Assembly: GCF_029846715.1 (NCBI RefSeq)
Contig: NZ_JARVWW010000033.1
Location: 1 to 64,000 of the forward strand
Origin: Bradyrhizobium nivariense
Lineage (GTDB): Bacteria; Pseudomonadota; Alphaproteobacteria; Rhizobiales; Xanthobacteraceae
DNA: 64,000 bases
Direction of reading: 5' to 3'
The notes under the pieces are model-generated. The model had not been told where the DNA came from, searched no databases, and was given only the letters and a program-made list of their open reading frames with translations. Below are positions 48,354 through 57,773 of the stretch, in pieces (the stretch's first letter is position 1; each line of letters starts with the position of its first letter). Both the position numbers and the translations under genes were made by a program.

Positions 48354-49013
48354 TCAGGCCCGCGGCTTTGCTTCCGCGACGCCGCTGCGGTGCCGCCGGC
48401 GAATGGTCCATACCGCCAGGCTCACAACGATCGCGATGCCGACCACGGTGAGGATCCAGATGTGCTTGCCGATATGCCCGTGATGCGGCAGCCCGGCATA
48501 TTCGTGCAGCGCCGACACCGCGAGCACGCCCGGCAGCACATGCGCCGGCGCCCAGGCCAGGATCGCCGGGATGTTCACCGCGTAAAACTTCGCCGGCGCC
48601 ATGCCGAGCGCCCCGGCAGTCACGGGCACGAAGGCGCGGATCGGTGGCACGAAGCGGCCGAAGAACACCGCCCAGGCACCGAAGCGGTGGAAGAAGCTTT
48701 CGCTCTCCTCGACCACGCGCGGATAATTGGCCAGCGGCCAGGTGTTGAGGATTTCGCGCTGCTGCCGGTGCCCGATCCAGTAGGCCGAGCCGTCACCGAG
48801 CACAGCGCCAACTGCCGCCGCCAGCAGCACCCATTGCAGCTTCAGCTCGCCGCCTGGAACCAGCGCACTCAGCGCCAGGATGATGGTCGAGCCGGGGATC
48901 ACCGAGCCCACAACCGGCACGGCCTCCAGCAGGGCCGCCAGGAACAGGGTCAGATAGGCCAGCCACGCATGGGCCGAGACGAATGAAATGAGGGGATCGA
49001 GAAAGGACGTCAC
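48354..49013 (-). CDS. DedA-family membrane protein
   Basis: 219 residues, about five hydrophobic segments. SNARE-associated/VTT domain with ALLEAVPVVGSVIPGSTIILALSAL, GDGSAYWIGH and GRFVPPIRAFVPVTAGALGMAPAKFYAVN, the conserved DedA motifs. Family members flip lipid carriers or polar lipids and affect envelope and cell division. A typical DedA: no missing segments seen. Confidence 0.93.
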   Translation of the reverse strand: MTSFLDPLISFVSAHAWLAYLTLFLAALLEAVPVVGSVIPGSTIILALSALVPGGELKLQWVLLAAAVGAVLGDGSAYWIGHRQQREILNTWPLANYPRVVEESESFFHRFGAWAVFFGRFVPPIRAFVPVTAGALGMAPAKFYAVNIPAILAWAPAHVLPGVLAVSALHEYAGLPHHGHIGKHIWILTVVGIAIVVSLAVWTIRRRHRSGVAEAKPRA

Positions 49014-49309
49014 GTCGTCTCTGTGGTTGGATTGGGCGTTGGGGGTCGGACCCTACATAAGTAACGGGCGGCGGTAAAAGTGCCGCCCGCGTAAGCAGGA
49101 CCCCGCATCTGCACGAAATTCAAGCGTGATTCGCAAGGCAGCCCTCCAAAATCTGCGTTCCTCACCTATCTAAATGAAAAGACAATGGAACTTTGATTGG
49201 GGCGCGGGCTTCTGCCCGCACGCTGTCTCTGATAGGTTCGCGACCGCACCCAGCCGCAGCCAACGTGCAAATAACTGGTCTCGGGACCGCCCGGGGCCTC
49301 GGAGGATTG

Positions 49310-50308
49310 ATGACGACCGCCGCTCTGTCCAAAGTTGAGGAAGTTTCCGGTCTGCCCGACATGAAGGTGTCGGTGCGCCAGGTGTTCGGGATCGACAGCG
49401 ATCTCGAAGTGCCGGCCTATTCCGAAGTCGATCCTCATGTCCCGGAAGTTGACGCCGACTACCGCTTCGACCGTGCCACCACACTCGCCATTCTCGCCGG
49501 CTTCTCCAGAAATCGCCGCGTCATGGTCACCGGCTATCACGGCACCGGCAAATCGACCCATATCGAACAGGTCGCTGCCCGGCTGAACTGGCCCTGCGTG
49601 CGCGTCAACCTCGACAGCCACATCAGCCGTATCGATCTCGTCGGCAAGGATTCGATCGTGGTCCGCGACGGCAAGCAGGTCACCGAGTTTCGCGACGGCA
49701 TCCTGCCCTGGGCGCTCCAGCACAACGTCGCGCTCGTGTTCGACGAATACGATGCCGGCCGCCCGGATGTGATGTTCGTGATCCAGCGCGTGCTGGAAGT
49801 CTCCGGCCGCCTGACGCTGCTCGACCAGAACAAGGTGATCAAGCCGCATCCGGCGTTCCGGATGTTCTCGACCGCCAACACCGTCGGTCTCGGCGACACC
49901 TCGGGCCTCTACCACGGCACCCAGCAGATCAACCAGGGCCAGATGGACCGCTGGTCGATCGTCACAACGCTGAACTATCTCAGCCATGACGAGGAAGTGG
50001 AGATCGTGCTGGCCAAGGCCAAGCACTATCGCACCCAGGAAGGCCGCGACATCGTCAACAAGATGGTGCGCCTTGCCGATCTCACCCGCAACGCCTTCGC
50101 CAATGGCGATCTGTCGACGGTGATGAGCCCGCGCACGGTGATCACCTGGGCGGAGAACGCCGACATTTTTGGCGATATCGGATTCGCGTTCCGGGTCACC
50201 TTCCTCAACAAGTGCGACGAGCTCGAGCGTCCGCTGGTTGCCGAGTTCTACCAGCGCTGCTTCAACGCGGAGCTGCCGGAATCGGCGGTGAACGTGGCGC
50301 TCAGCTGA
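49310..50308 (+). CDS. cobS: Cobaltochelatase subunit CobS
   Basis: AAA+ ATPase of the aerobic cobalt chelatase, which inserts cobalt into hydrogenobyrinate diamide in the B12 pathway. 332 residues from ATG 49310 with GGAGG 5 bases upstream. Walker A GYHGTGKST and Walker B LVFDEYDAG are visible; KVSVRQVFGIDSDLEVPAYSE is the CobS start. Followed by cobT, though a 190-base gap with an R1 repeat separates them. cobN is not in the window. Confidence 0.97.
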   Translation: MTTAALSKVEEVSGLPDMKVSVRQVFGIDSDLEVPAYSEVDPHVPEVDADYRFDRATTLAILAGFSRNRRVMVTGYHGTGKSTHIEQVAARLNWPCVRVNLDSHISRIDLVGKDSIVVRDGKQVTEFRDGILPWALQHNVALVFDEYDAGRPDVMFVIQRVLEVSGRLTLLDQNKVIKPHPAFRMFSTANTVGLGDTSGLYHGTQQINQGQMDRWSIVTTLNYLSHDEEVEIVLAKAKHYRTQEGRDIVNKMVRLADLTRNAFANGDLSTVMSPRTVITWAENADIFGDIGFAFRVTFLNKCDELERPLVAEFYQRCFNAELPESAVNVALS

Positions 50309-50318
50309 GATTTGAGAT

Positions 50319-50486
50319 GTCGTCCCGGACAAGCGAACTCCTGGCGGCGCGAAGCGCCGTCTGGAGGAAGCGCAGATCCGGGACCCATAACCACAGGGCG
50401 TGGTTGTCGCGAAGATCGGGGCCGTCAGTGTGCTCAATAACTGCATGCGGTGGTTATGGGTCCTGGCCTTCGCCAGGACGACGGTG
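50319..50486. repeat. Long palindromic repeat, family R1 (between cobS and cobT)
   Basis: Starts TGTCGTCCCGGACAAGCG and ends CCTTCGCCAGGACGACGG, with inner GGACCCATAACCAC and its inverted partner GTGGTTATGGGTCC. It occupies almost the whole gap between two genes that otherwise form an operon. Confidence 0.75.
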
Positions 50487-50494
50487 AGATCGAG

Positions 50495-52399
50495 ATGAGC
50501 ACCACCTCCAACTCCAAATTCCGCAACACCAAGGAAGCCCCGACCGAGCCGTTCAAGCGCTCGGTGGCGTCCTGCCTGAAGGCGATCGCCAAGGCGCCCG
50601 AGCTCGACGTCAGCTTCGCCGCGGAGCGTCCCGGGCTCGCGCCGGGCAAGGCACGGCTGCCCGAGCCCGCGCGAAAAATGACCAAGCGGGATGCCGCGAT
50701 CGTGCGCGGCCATGCCGACTCGATCGCGCTCAAGCTCGCCTGTCACGATCCGAAACTGCATCGCAAGCTGATGCCGGGCAATCCGCAGGCGCGTGGCGTG
50801 TTCGAGGCGGTGGAGCAGGCTCGCGTCGAGGCGATCGGCGCGCGCCGCATGGCCGGCGTTGCCAAAAACCTCACTGCGATGCTCGACGACCATTTCCATC
50901 GCGGCAAGTTCGACGAAATCACCGACCGCGCCGACGCGCCGCTTGCGGACGCGCTGGCGATGCTGGTGCGCGAACGCCTGACCGGCATGGCGCCGCCGAC
51001 GGCTGCCAAGAAGGTGGTCGACCTCTGGCGTCCCATCCTCGAAGACAAGATCGGCAAGCGGCTCGACCGGCTCGACGGCCTGGTCGAGGATCAGACCAGG
51101 TTCGGCGACGCCGTGCATGATCTGTTGACCGCGCTCGAGATCGGCGACGAGCGCAGCGCCGACAGTGAAGACAATGACGACAACGAGGATAATCAGGACG
51201 GCGACAACGACCAGTCCGGCGCCGAGGGCTCGCCCGATTCCGACGCCGCGCAGGAGATGAGCGCCGATCAGGCGCAGGCGTCGAGCGAGGAGATGAGCGA
51301 GAGCGCGATGGAAAGCGCGCAGGCCTCGACCTCCGATACCTTCGACGACGGCGAGCTCGGCGACGACGAGACGCCGGGCGAGGCGACGCGTCCGAACTCG
51401 CACGGCAAGAACGAGCCGCGCGGGCCGGAATATCACGCCTTCGCACCGAAATTCGACGAGATCATCGCTGCCGAAGACCTCTGCGATCATGACGAGCTGG
51501 AGCGGTTGCGCGCCTATCTCGACAAGCAGCTCGCGCATCTGCAGGGCATCGTCGCCCGTCTCGCCAACCGGCTGCAGCGCCGGCTGATGGCGCAGCAGAA
51601 CCGCGCCTGGGAGTTCGATCTCGAAGAGGGCATTTTGGACCCCGCGCGGCTCTCGCGCGTGGTGACCGATCCCTATCATCCGCTGTCCTTCATGCACGAG
51701 AAGGAGGCGACGTTCCGCGACACCGTGGTGACGCTGCTGCTCGACAATTCCGGCTCGATGCGCGGACGCCCGATCACGGTGGCGGCGACCTGCGCCGACA
51801 TCCTCGCCCGCACGCTGGAGCGCTGCGGCGTCAAGGTCGAGATTCTCGGCTTCACCACGCGCGCCTGGAAGGGCGGGCAATCGCGCGAGGCCTGGCTTGC
51901 CGCCGGCAAGCCGGCCAATCCCGGCCGCCTCAACGATCTCCGCCACATCATCTACAAGTCGGCGGATGCCCCGTGGCGTCGTGCGCGAAAAAACCTCGGC
52001 CTGATGATGCGCGAGGGGCTCTTGAAGGAGAACATCGACGGCGAGGCGCTCGACTGGGCGCACAAGCGCCTGCTCGGTCGGCCCGAGCAGCGCAAGATCC
52101 TGATGATGATCTCGGACGGCGCGCCGGTCGACGATTCCACGCTGTCGGTCAATCCCGGCAACTACCTCGAGCGGCACCTGCGCCACATCATCGAGGAGAT
52201 CGAGATCCGCTCGCCGGTCGAGCTGATCGCGATCGGCATCGGCCATGACGTGACGCGCTATTATCGCCGCGCGGTGACGATCGTGGATGCCGAAGAGCTC
52301 GGCGGCGCCATCACCGAAAAGCTCGCCGAACTCTTCAGCGAGACCAACACCGCGCCCACGCAACCGGCCAACCGCCCGCGCCGCAAATTGCATTCGTGA
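50495..52399 (+). CDS. cobT: Cobaltochelatase subunit CobT
   Basis: 634 residues from ATG 50495. N-terminal domain (about 1-200), a very acidic linker (about 215-305, long runs of D/E/S), and a C-terminal von Willebrand A domain with the MIDAS motif LLLDNSGSMRG. Forms a ring complex with CobS that drives CobN. Its stop overlaps the next gene (GTGA). The conserved RRLMAQQNRAWEFDLEEG segment precedes the vWA domain. Confidence 0.96.
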   Translation: MSTTSNSKFRNTKEAPTEPFKRSVASCLKAIAKAPELDVSFAAERPGLAPGKARLPEPARKMTKRDAAIVRGHADSIALKLACHDPKLHRKLMPGNPQARGVFEAVEQARVEAIGARRMAGVAKNLTAMLDDHFHRGKFDEITDRADAPLADALAMLVRERLTGMAPPTAAKKVVDLWRPILEDKIGKRLDRLDGLVEDQTRFGDAVHDLLTALEIGDERSADSEDNDDNEDNQDGDNDQSGAEGSPDSDAAQEMSADQAQASSEEMSESAMESAQASTSDTFDDGELGDDETPGEATRPNSHGKNEPRGPEYHAFAPKFDEIIAAEDLCDHDELERLRAYLDKQLAHLQGIVARLANRLQRRLMAQQNRAWEFDLEEGILDPARLSRVVTDPYHPLSFMHEKEATFRDTVVTLLLDNSGSMRGRPITVAATCADILARTLERCGVKVEILGFTTRAWKGGQSREAWLAAGKPANPGRLNDLRHIIYKSADAPWRRARKNLGLMMREGLLKENIDGEALDWAHKRLLGRPEQRKILMMISDGAPVDDSTLSVNPGNYLERHLRHIIEEIEIRSPVELIAIGIGHDVTRYYRRAVTIVDAEELGGAITEKLAELFSETNTAPTQPANRPRRKLHS

Positions 52400-53451
52400 G
52401 CAAACCTTCATCCCGCCGCAGCTTTCTGGGCCACGCGGCGGCGGGATTTTCCACTCTCGCACTTTCTCGCCTGGCGCAGGCGCAAGCCACGACCGAGCCG
52501 ATCGAGCACGCCGGCGCCGCGCCCGTCCGCATCGAGGTCAACGCGCGGCCGATTCCCAATTTCGAGCCGCGCGACCGCACGCGCACGCGCTTCGGCTCGC
52601 TGGAGTATCGCGGCGGCCTCGTGCTGACCTCGCCGTATCGCCGCTTCGGCGGCCTGTCCGGCTTCCGCTTCCTCGATACCAGGGGCGAGCGCTTTCTCGC
52701 GATCTCCGACCAGGCCACCTGGTTCACCGGCGCCATCCGCTATTCCGGGCGGAGCATGGTCGCGCTCGACGACGTCGAGGCCGCGCCGGTGCTCAATGCG
52801 GAGGGGCGGCCGATCACCGAGAAGCGGCTGTGGTACGACACCGAATCGCTCGCGCGTGACGGCGACCTCGTCTATGTCGGGCTCGAGCGCGTCAACCAGA
52901 TCATGCGTTTCAATTTCGCCGGCGGCGGCACCCGCGCCCGCGGCGAGGTGCTCGCCGTGCCGCCGGCGGTGCGCAAGCTGCCCTACAACAAGGGGCTCGA
53001 AGCACTGGTGTTCGTGCCCAAAGGGCAGCCGCTCGCGGGCACCTTGATCGCGTTGTCGGAGGGCGGCTTCGATGCCAACGGCAATCTGATCGGATTTTTG
53101 ATCGGCGGCCCCACGCCGGGCCAGTTCAGCATTCGCCGCACCGACCAGCAGTTCATCAGCGACGCCGTGCTGCTGCCCTCGGGCGATCTCTTGATCCTCG
53201 AACGCAAATTCTCCTGGTTCACCGGCGTCGACATCCGCATCCGCGCGATCCCCCTGAAATCGATCGCGCCGGGCGCCGTGGTCGACGGCCCCGCGCTGTT
53301 CAAGGCCGATCTCGGCCAGGAGATCGACAACATGGAAGGCATCGACGCCCACGTCACCGCCGACGGCGAAACCGTGCTGACGCTGGTGTCGGACGACAAT
53401 TTTTCGCTGCTCCAGCGCACGCTGCTGTTGCAGTTCACGCTGGTGGAGTAG
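52396..53451 (+). CDS. Esterase-like activity of phytase family protein, Tat-exported
   Basis: 351 residues from GTG 52396. Tat signal SRRSFLGHAAAGFSTLALSR ending AQAQA. The rest matches the phytase-like esterase (beta-propeller) family: GGLSGFRFLDTRGERFLAISDQATW, NKGLEALVFVPKG, and ERKFSWFTGVDIRIRAIP. Substrate unknown. GTGA overlap with cobT suggests cotranscription, although no link to B12 is evident. Confidence 0.88.
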   Translation: MSKPSSRRSFLGHAAAGFSTLALSRLAQAQATTEPIEHAGAAPVRIEVNARPIPNFEPRDRTRTRFGSLEYRGGLVLTSPYRRFGGLSGFRFLDTRGERFLAISDQATWFTGAIRYSGRSMVALDDVEAAPVLNAEGRPITEKRLWYDTESLARDGDLVYVGLERVNQIMRFNFAGGGTRARGEVLAVPPAVRKLPYNKGLEALVFVPKGQPLAGTLIALSEGGFDANGNLIGFLIGGPTPGQFSIRRTDQQFISDAVLLPSGDLLILERKFSWFTGVDIRIRAIPLKSIAPGAVVDGPALFKADLGQEIDNMEGIDAHVTADGETVLTLVSDDNFSLLQRTLLLQFTLVE

Positions 53452-53575
53452 GGCGTCCCGGCGCGCGGGCGCAATGCATGACGCTACGGGCCGCCATTCC
53501 CCCGGCGCGGCTGGCAATCCGCGTTTGCCTCACTACACTCCCTGCATCGCCCTCCATCCCTCCGGAACTCCCCGC

Positions 53576-54688
53576 ATGAGCGCCCTGTTTTCCCCGATCA
53601 AGCTGCGCGGCCTGACGTTGAAGAACCGAATCGTGGTCTCGCCGATGTGCCAATATTCGGCCGACGACGGTGTCGCCAATGACTGGCACTTCACCCACAT
53701 CAACAATCTCAGCCTGTCGGGCGCGGCGATGTTCTGCATCGAGGCGACCCATGTCGAGGCGATCGGCCGCATCACGCCGGGCTGCCTCGGGCTCTACAGC
53801 GATGCCGCCGAGGCCGCGCTGAAGCAGGTCCTCAGCTCGGTGCGCAAGCACTCCTCCACCGCGGTTGCGATGCAGCTCGCGCATGCCGGCCGCAAGGCCT
53901 CCAGCGCGCGGCCCTGGGACGGCGGTCAGCTGATTCCGCAGAGCGACGGCGGCTGGCAGACCGTGGCGCCGTCGGCGTTGCCGCACAAGGAGGGCGAGGC
54001 TGCGCCGCTCGCGCTCGACGCCGCGGGCCTCGAGCGCATCCGCGACGCCTTCGTCGAGTCCGCCAAACGTGCCGATCGCATCGGCATCGACGCCATCGAG
54101 CTGCACGGCGCGCACGGCTATCTCCTGCACCAGTTCCTGTCGCCGATCTCCAACAGGCGCACCGACGCGTACGGCGGGTCTTTGCAGAACCGCATGCGCT
54201 TTCCGCTGGAGGTCTACGACGCGGTGCGCGCCGTGTTCCCGCACGACAAGCCGGTCGGTATGCGGGTATCGTCGACCGACTGGGTCGAGGGCGGCTGGGA
54301 TCTCGCGCAGACGATCGAATTCGCAGGCGCGCTGAAGGCGCGCGGCGTCGACTGGATCGATGCCTCCTCCGGCGGCGTCTCGCCGCTGCAGAAGATCGCG
54401 CTCGGGCCCGGCTACCAGGTGCAGTTTGCCGAGGCCATCAAGCGCGAGACAGGACTGCCCACCATCGCCGTCGGCCTGATCACGGAAGCCAGGCAGGCCG
54501 AAGAGATCGTCGCATCCGGCAAGGCCGACATGATCGCGCTCGCCCGCGGCATGCTCTACGACCCCCGCTGGGCCTGGCATGCCGCAGCGGACGTCGGCGG
54601 CGAAGTCGAGGCACCACCGCAATACTGGCGCTCGCAGCCGTCGACGCAGAAGGCGCTGTTCGGCAAGACCACGTTCGGGGCGAGGTGA
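53576..54688 (+). CDS. NADH:flavin oxidoreductase, Old Yellow Enzyme family (YqjM-like)
   Basis: 370 residues from ATG 53576. FMN-binding TIM barrel with SPMCQYSADDGVANDWHF (Cys of the YqjM-type OYEs), the catalytic pair in HGAHGYLLHQFLSP, and NRRTDAYGGSLQNR. Reduces activated alkenes with NAD(P)H. Gene context gives no clue to the substrate. A longer frame from 53474 is unlikely. Confidence 0.93.
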   Translation: MSALFSPIKLRGLTLKNRIVVSPMCQYSADDGVANDWHFTHINNLSLSGAAMFCIEATHVEAIGRITPGCLGLYSDAAEAALKQVLSSVRKHSSTAVAMQLAHAGRKASSARPWDGGQLIPQSDGGWQTVAPSALPHKEGEAAPLALDAAGLERIRDAFVESAKRADRIGIDAIELHGAHGYLLHQFLSPISNRRTDAYGGSLQNRMRFPLEVYDAVRAVFPHDKPVGMRVSSTDWVEGGWDLAQTIEFAGALKARGVDWIDASSGGVSPLQKIALGPGYQVQFAEAIKRETGLPTIAVGLITEARQAEEIVASGKADMIALARGMLYDPRWAWHAAADVGGEVEAPPQYWRSQPSTQKALFGKTTFGAR

Positions 54689-54798
54689 GGGTAGCCCCTC
54701 ACCACCTACCCCTCACGCATCCGTAACTCCTCTCACCTTCCACCTCCTCCAAATCTGGCCTAACCTCGCGCGCTTCGAACTCCTCACGGAGGCCCGCC

Positions 54799-55209
54799 AT
54801 GCGGTTTCGTGTCCGGAAGGCTGCTCATGTGCTGGAGCGCGTTGGCCTCGCGATGGCGGGGGCCGCGTGCGGGCTGTTCGTCGGCGCCTATGTCGGATCT
54901 GCGATTGCGCCGCTCACCACGCAGGGCTTTCTGCTGGTGATGATGCTGCTCGGCGTCGTCGGCTTCTATCTCGGCATCGACACGCCGCAGGTTCCGTTCG
55001 ACGAGGCCCACAGCCAGCTCGACGCCGCGGAATTTCTGAGTTCCGCCGGCACGCTCTGCGCCACGTTCACCGCCTTTGCCTCCATCGCCATCATCGTGCT
55101 GCGGCTCGAGCCGCACATGGCCTGGACCTGGCTCGCTCTGATCGGCTGGATCGCCGGCGTCACCATGCAGATCGTCGCGGGCGCGAAGGCCAGGATGCGG
55201 AAGTCGTGA
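54799..55209 (+). CDS. Hypothetical membrane protein
   Basis: 136 residues with four hydrophobic segments (about 15-33, 40-58, 80-103, 107-125) and a basic tail. Not assigned to a family by eye. The predicted helices are in two closely spaced pairs. Confidence 0.7.
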   Translation: MRFRVRKAAHVLERVGLAMAGAACGLFVGAYVGSAIAPLTTQGFLLVMMLLGVVGFYLGIDTPQVPFDEAHSQLDAAEFLSSAGTLCATFTAFASIAIIVLRLEPHMAWTWLALIGWIAGVTMQIVAGAKARMRKS

Positions 55210-55236
55210 AACGAGATAGCGGCGCGACAATCTCCG

Positions 55237-55267
55237 CCGTCGTCCTGGCTTTCGCCAGGCCGACGGG
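55237..55267. repeat. Half copy of R1 repeat
   Basis: CGTCGTCCTGG-CTTTCG-CCAGGCCGACG hairpin between the membrane-protein gene and pilZ; the arms are those of R1, but the inner part is missing. Confidence 0.6.
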
Positions 55268-55279
55268 GGAGGGTTCCCT

Positions 55280-55531
55280 CTAAAACACCACGCCCACCCG
55301 CGTGCCGCGCTTCCACGCGATCCGGCAGCGCTTCTTCGTGTTGACGTGCAGCAGCTCGAACCTGTCGGGGATCGTCACCTGGCCGCCGAGATCGACGCAG
55401 GCGCCGCCGGGCGAATAGTCGATCAGCGTGCAAACGATCACCGGCGCGCGCGGGTCGGTGATGATCTTGGCCTGGCGGGATACCAGGCCGGCGGGTTTGA
55501 CGCGGGCGTGTCGGCGCGGATGCATTGGCAC
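55280..55531 (-). CDS. PilZ domain protein
   Basis: 83 residues (or 81 from ATG 55525). Core RRHARVKPAGLVSR and DYSPGGACVDLG with RCRIAWKRGTRVGVVF: the RxxxR and D/NxSxxG motifs of c-di-GMP-binding PilZ domains are recognisable (RRHAR; DYSPGG). A stand-alone domain of minimum length, likely a c-di-GMP adaptor. Convergent with the membrane-protein gene. Confidence 0.85.
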   Translation of the reverse strand: MPMHPRRHARVKPAGLVSRQAKIITDPRAPVIVCTLIDYSPGGACVDLGGQVTIPDRFELLHVNTKKRCRIAWKRGTRVGVVF

Positions 55532-55681
55532 TCTCCTCCAATTTCCGCGGATAGCGCGGGTGGTCCGGGAGATGATGCAGAAGAGTTGATGCGATCCGAC
55601 TAAGGCGGGGCTGAGAATTTTAATGAAAAGTGTCGGCGAATGGAGAAAGCGGCGGTAGCGGGGTGGGGCGGCTGTATCTTC

Positions 55682-55814
55682 GTGTCGTCCTGGCGAAAGC
55701 CAGGACCCATTACCCCAGGACGTATTTTGGCGAAGATTCGTTGTTCGGTACGCCTAGCTTCCGCAACCGAAAGATCACGCGGTATGGGTCCTGGCTTTCG
55801 CCAGGACGACACTT
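55682..55814. repeat. Long palindromic repeat, family R1
   Basis: TGTCGTCCTGGCGAAAGCCA at the left, GGCTTTCGCCAGGACGACAC at the right, inner TTTTGGCGAAGATTCG. Near-identical outer arms to 31984-32111. Confidence 0.8.
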
Positions 55815-55863
55815 TTGGTGGAGCGCCGGTCAGTGTCCATTGCGGTCTGCCTCTAAGCAAACC

Positions 55864-57192
55864 TCACCCCGTCACGATCTCATCCGCCTCGGCAGCGGTA
55901 CCCATATGCGGCGGCGCCGGCATCGGCACCGTCACATAGTCCTTCGGCAAGTTCACCGGGCGATACCCCGGCTCCACCGCCATCCGCTTCACCACGCTCT
56001 CGTGCAGATGCGCGCCTTCGGGGATGGGGCGCGGTTCGCAATCGGGGATGTAGAAGCCCAGAAACACTTTCCGCTCCGGCCATTCCTTGTACTTGGCGCT
56101 CTTCGGCAGAAACTCCAGCACGCGCCACAGCGCCGTCATCGAATTGTGCAGCATGCCCGTCTTGCCGGTGTAGGCGGGCGCGACGTAGTGGAACGGTGAG
56201 TTCTTGCGCTGGATGCCCCAGGCGAGCTGGTTCACCGTGCGCGGGTTGAAGTTCAGCCCCGCGCGTCCCGCCTCCTCGATCATCCAGATCAGCGGATATT
56301 TCGACTCGCCGCTCTCGGCCTCCGGATAGCCGCCGCCGACGTCGCTATGCACGCCGGCGAACCACACCTGCAAAATGTCCTGCGGCTCCTTCTTGTGATC
56401 GGGCACGAAGCGGTTGCGCCAATATTCCTGCGGCTCCTCATAGTCCTTGAGGCGGAACATGCAGCGCCGCTCGTCGATCGCGATCGCCTGCCGGAAGATG
56501 TTGACGCTCGGATTGCGCAGCGTGAAGGCGAGCTCCTCCAGGCTGAACACGAAGAAGAAGTTGTCGCGCCGCGGCACGATCACGCTCGCCACCGTGTCCC
56601 AGACGCCGATGAAGTGGATGGTCGGCCAGCGCGACGAGGTGATGCGCGCGAATTGCGCGGCGAGATCGAATTCGTCCTTCGGCAGCGGCCCGTTCTCGTC
56701 GGAGCCCGCGTCCTTGAGGTCCTCGATGTCGTTGCCGCGCCCGGTGCCGGAATATTGCTTGTAGGCGACGAGGCCAGAGCCTGCGAGGTTGGCCTGCTCC
56801 GGCGAGATCAGGCCGATCTTGTGGATCAGTCCCGCCAGCACCCGCACGGTATAGGCGCCGCGCGAGAAGCCGAACAGATAGATCTTGTCGCCCGGCGCGT
56901 AATGCTCGACCAGGAAGCAATAGGCCGAGAGCACGTTGTCATCGAGCCCGTAGCCGGTGGCGAGCCCCAGCACCAGATTGACGTTGGCCTTGAACCGGTG
57001 CCACGTCGACGGCTCCGTCACCGTCCCGACCCCGGGATCGTAGAACACCAGCTGCCGCGGCTGCGTCCTGTCGGTCTTGCGCAGGCAGCGGTAGAGCTTC
57101 AGGACGTTGGAGATGTTCTCGCCGATCTCGTTGCCGGTGCCGTCACAGCAGATGACGAGGTTTTTCGGCTCGGATTTTGGTTCGTGCTCCAC
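55864..57192 (-). CDS. DUF2235 alpha/beta hydrolase (Tle1-like fold)
   Basis: 442 residues. Starts LVICCDGTGNEIGENISNVLKLYR, the signature opening of DUF2235. The nucleophile elbow is GFSRGAY (S110). HSDVGGGYPE and the WDTVASV segment are further hallmarks. Relatives include the Tle1 phospholipase effectors of type VI secretion, but no T6SS genes or signal are present, so this may be a housekeeping lipase. A degenerate copy of its start lies at 60064-60205. Confidence 0.9.
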   Translation of the reverse strand: MEHEPKSEPKNLVICCDGTGNEIGENISNVLKLYRCLRKTDRTQPRQLVFYDPGVGTVTEPSTWHRFKANVNLVLGLATGYGLDDNVLSAYCFLVEHYAPGDKIYLFGFSRGAYTVRVLAGLIHKIGLISPEQANLAGSGLVAYKQYSGTGRGNDIEDLKDAGSDENGPLPKDEFDLAAQFARITSSRWPTIHFIGVWDTVASVIVPRRDNFFFVFSLEELAFTLRNPSVNIFRQAIAIDERRCMFRLKDYEEPQEYWRNRFVPDHKKEPQDILQVWFAGVHSDVGGGYPEAESGESKYPLIWMIEEAGRAGLNFNPRTVNQLAWGIQRKNSPFHYVAPAYTGKTGMLHNSMTALWRVLEFLPKSAKYKEWPERKVFLGFYIPDCEPRPIPEGAHLHESVVKRMAVEPGYRPVNLPKDYVTVPMPAPPHMGTAAEADEIVTG

Positions 57193-57638
57193 AAGTCAGC
57201 CCCTCCCGGTGATGCTACCCGGGCGAGTATAGCGGAAAAGGATGGGGGAGAGGAGACGATGGTGGTTCTTCCCCTCTCCCCTCGTGGGCCGGCCATCGCA
57301 CACGAAGCAACATATGGCTGGAAGCCTGACTGCGGCCATCCTTCGAGACGCCCGCCTGCGGCGGGCCCTCAGGATGAGGGATGAGTATGCGGCAGCATTT
57401 CTCAACGCAGACGGATGCAGCTAAGCCTCATCCTGAGGAGACCGCGAAGCGGTCGTCTCGAAGGACGAGGCGCTCGCTCAGGCGCCGCTGAGGCGTCATA
57501 TGCGATAGCCCCGCCGTTGTGAAAGAGGGTGGCTCGCCGCGAGGCTTCGCGCCACCTTCTCCCACATCCGCCTTCGCTGAAGCTTCGGCGGACAGGAGGG
57601 GAGAAGGGAAGACAGCGCGAGCCCTGCTCGCCCCGCCC
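57193..57638. other. Intergenic region with repeat R4
   Basis: About 445 bases. The middle is an inverted repeat (57339-57476, listed separately). The rest shows no gene; the stretch just upstream of the DUF2235 start is the same as one upstream of the pseudogene at 60064. Confidence 0.5.
57339..57476. repeat. Inverted repeat, family R4
   Basis: CCTTCGAGACGCCC and CCTCAGGATGAGG on one side, CCTCATCCTGAGG and GTCTCGAAGGACGAGG on the other. The arms are perfect over most of their length. This is another scattered intergenic element in such genomes. Confidence 0.65.
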
Positions 57639-57773
57639 CTACTTCTTCTTCCCTTGGCCGATCTCCGGCTGCCAGGTGGCATCCTTGCGGCTCGGTGCCG
57701 CGGCGCTGGCCTTGATCTTGTCCTTCTTCGGCTTCTTGGTCTCGCGGTTGCTGCGTTGCTGTCCCTTGGCCAT
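57639..57773 (-). CDS. Small basic hypothetical protein
   Basis: 44 residues, preceded by AGGAGG at 9 bases. MAKGQQRSNRETKKPKKDKI and an ending GQGKKK make it strongly basic and low-complexity. Similar small Lys-rich proteins are common in Bradyrhizobium; no function is known. Confidence 0.65.
   Translation of the reverse strand: MAKGQQRSNRETKKPKKDKIKASAAAPSRKDATWQPEIGQGKKK

Noticed and set aside
48135..48986. 283-residue plus-strand frame
   Set aside because: Mostly antisense of the DedA gene; the first part has no protein character.
49014..49309. Possible cobalamin riboswitch before cobS
   Set aside because: I looked for a B12-box-like element and hairpins and saw none; the leader ends with a plain GGAGG site.
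49166..52462. 1098-residue minus-strand frame
   Set aside because: Antisense of cobS and cobT; no recognisable motifs, while both sense genes are complete.
55864..57192. Type VI secretion effector call for the DUF2235 protein
   Set aside because: No VgrG, PAAR, immunity gene or secretion signal is nearby; the fold alone does not support the role.
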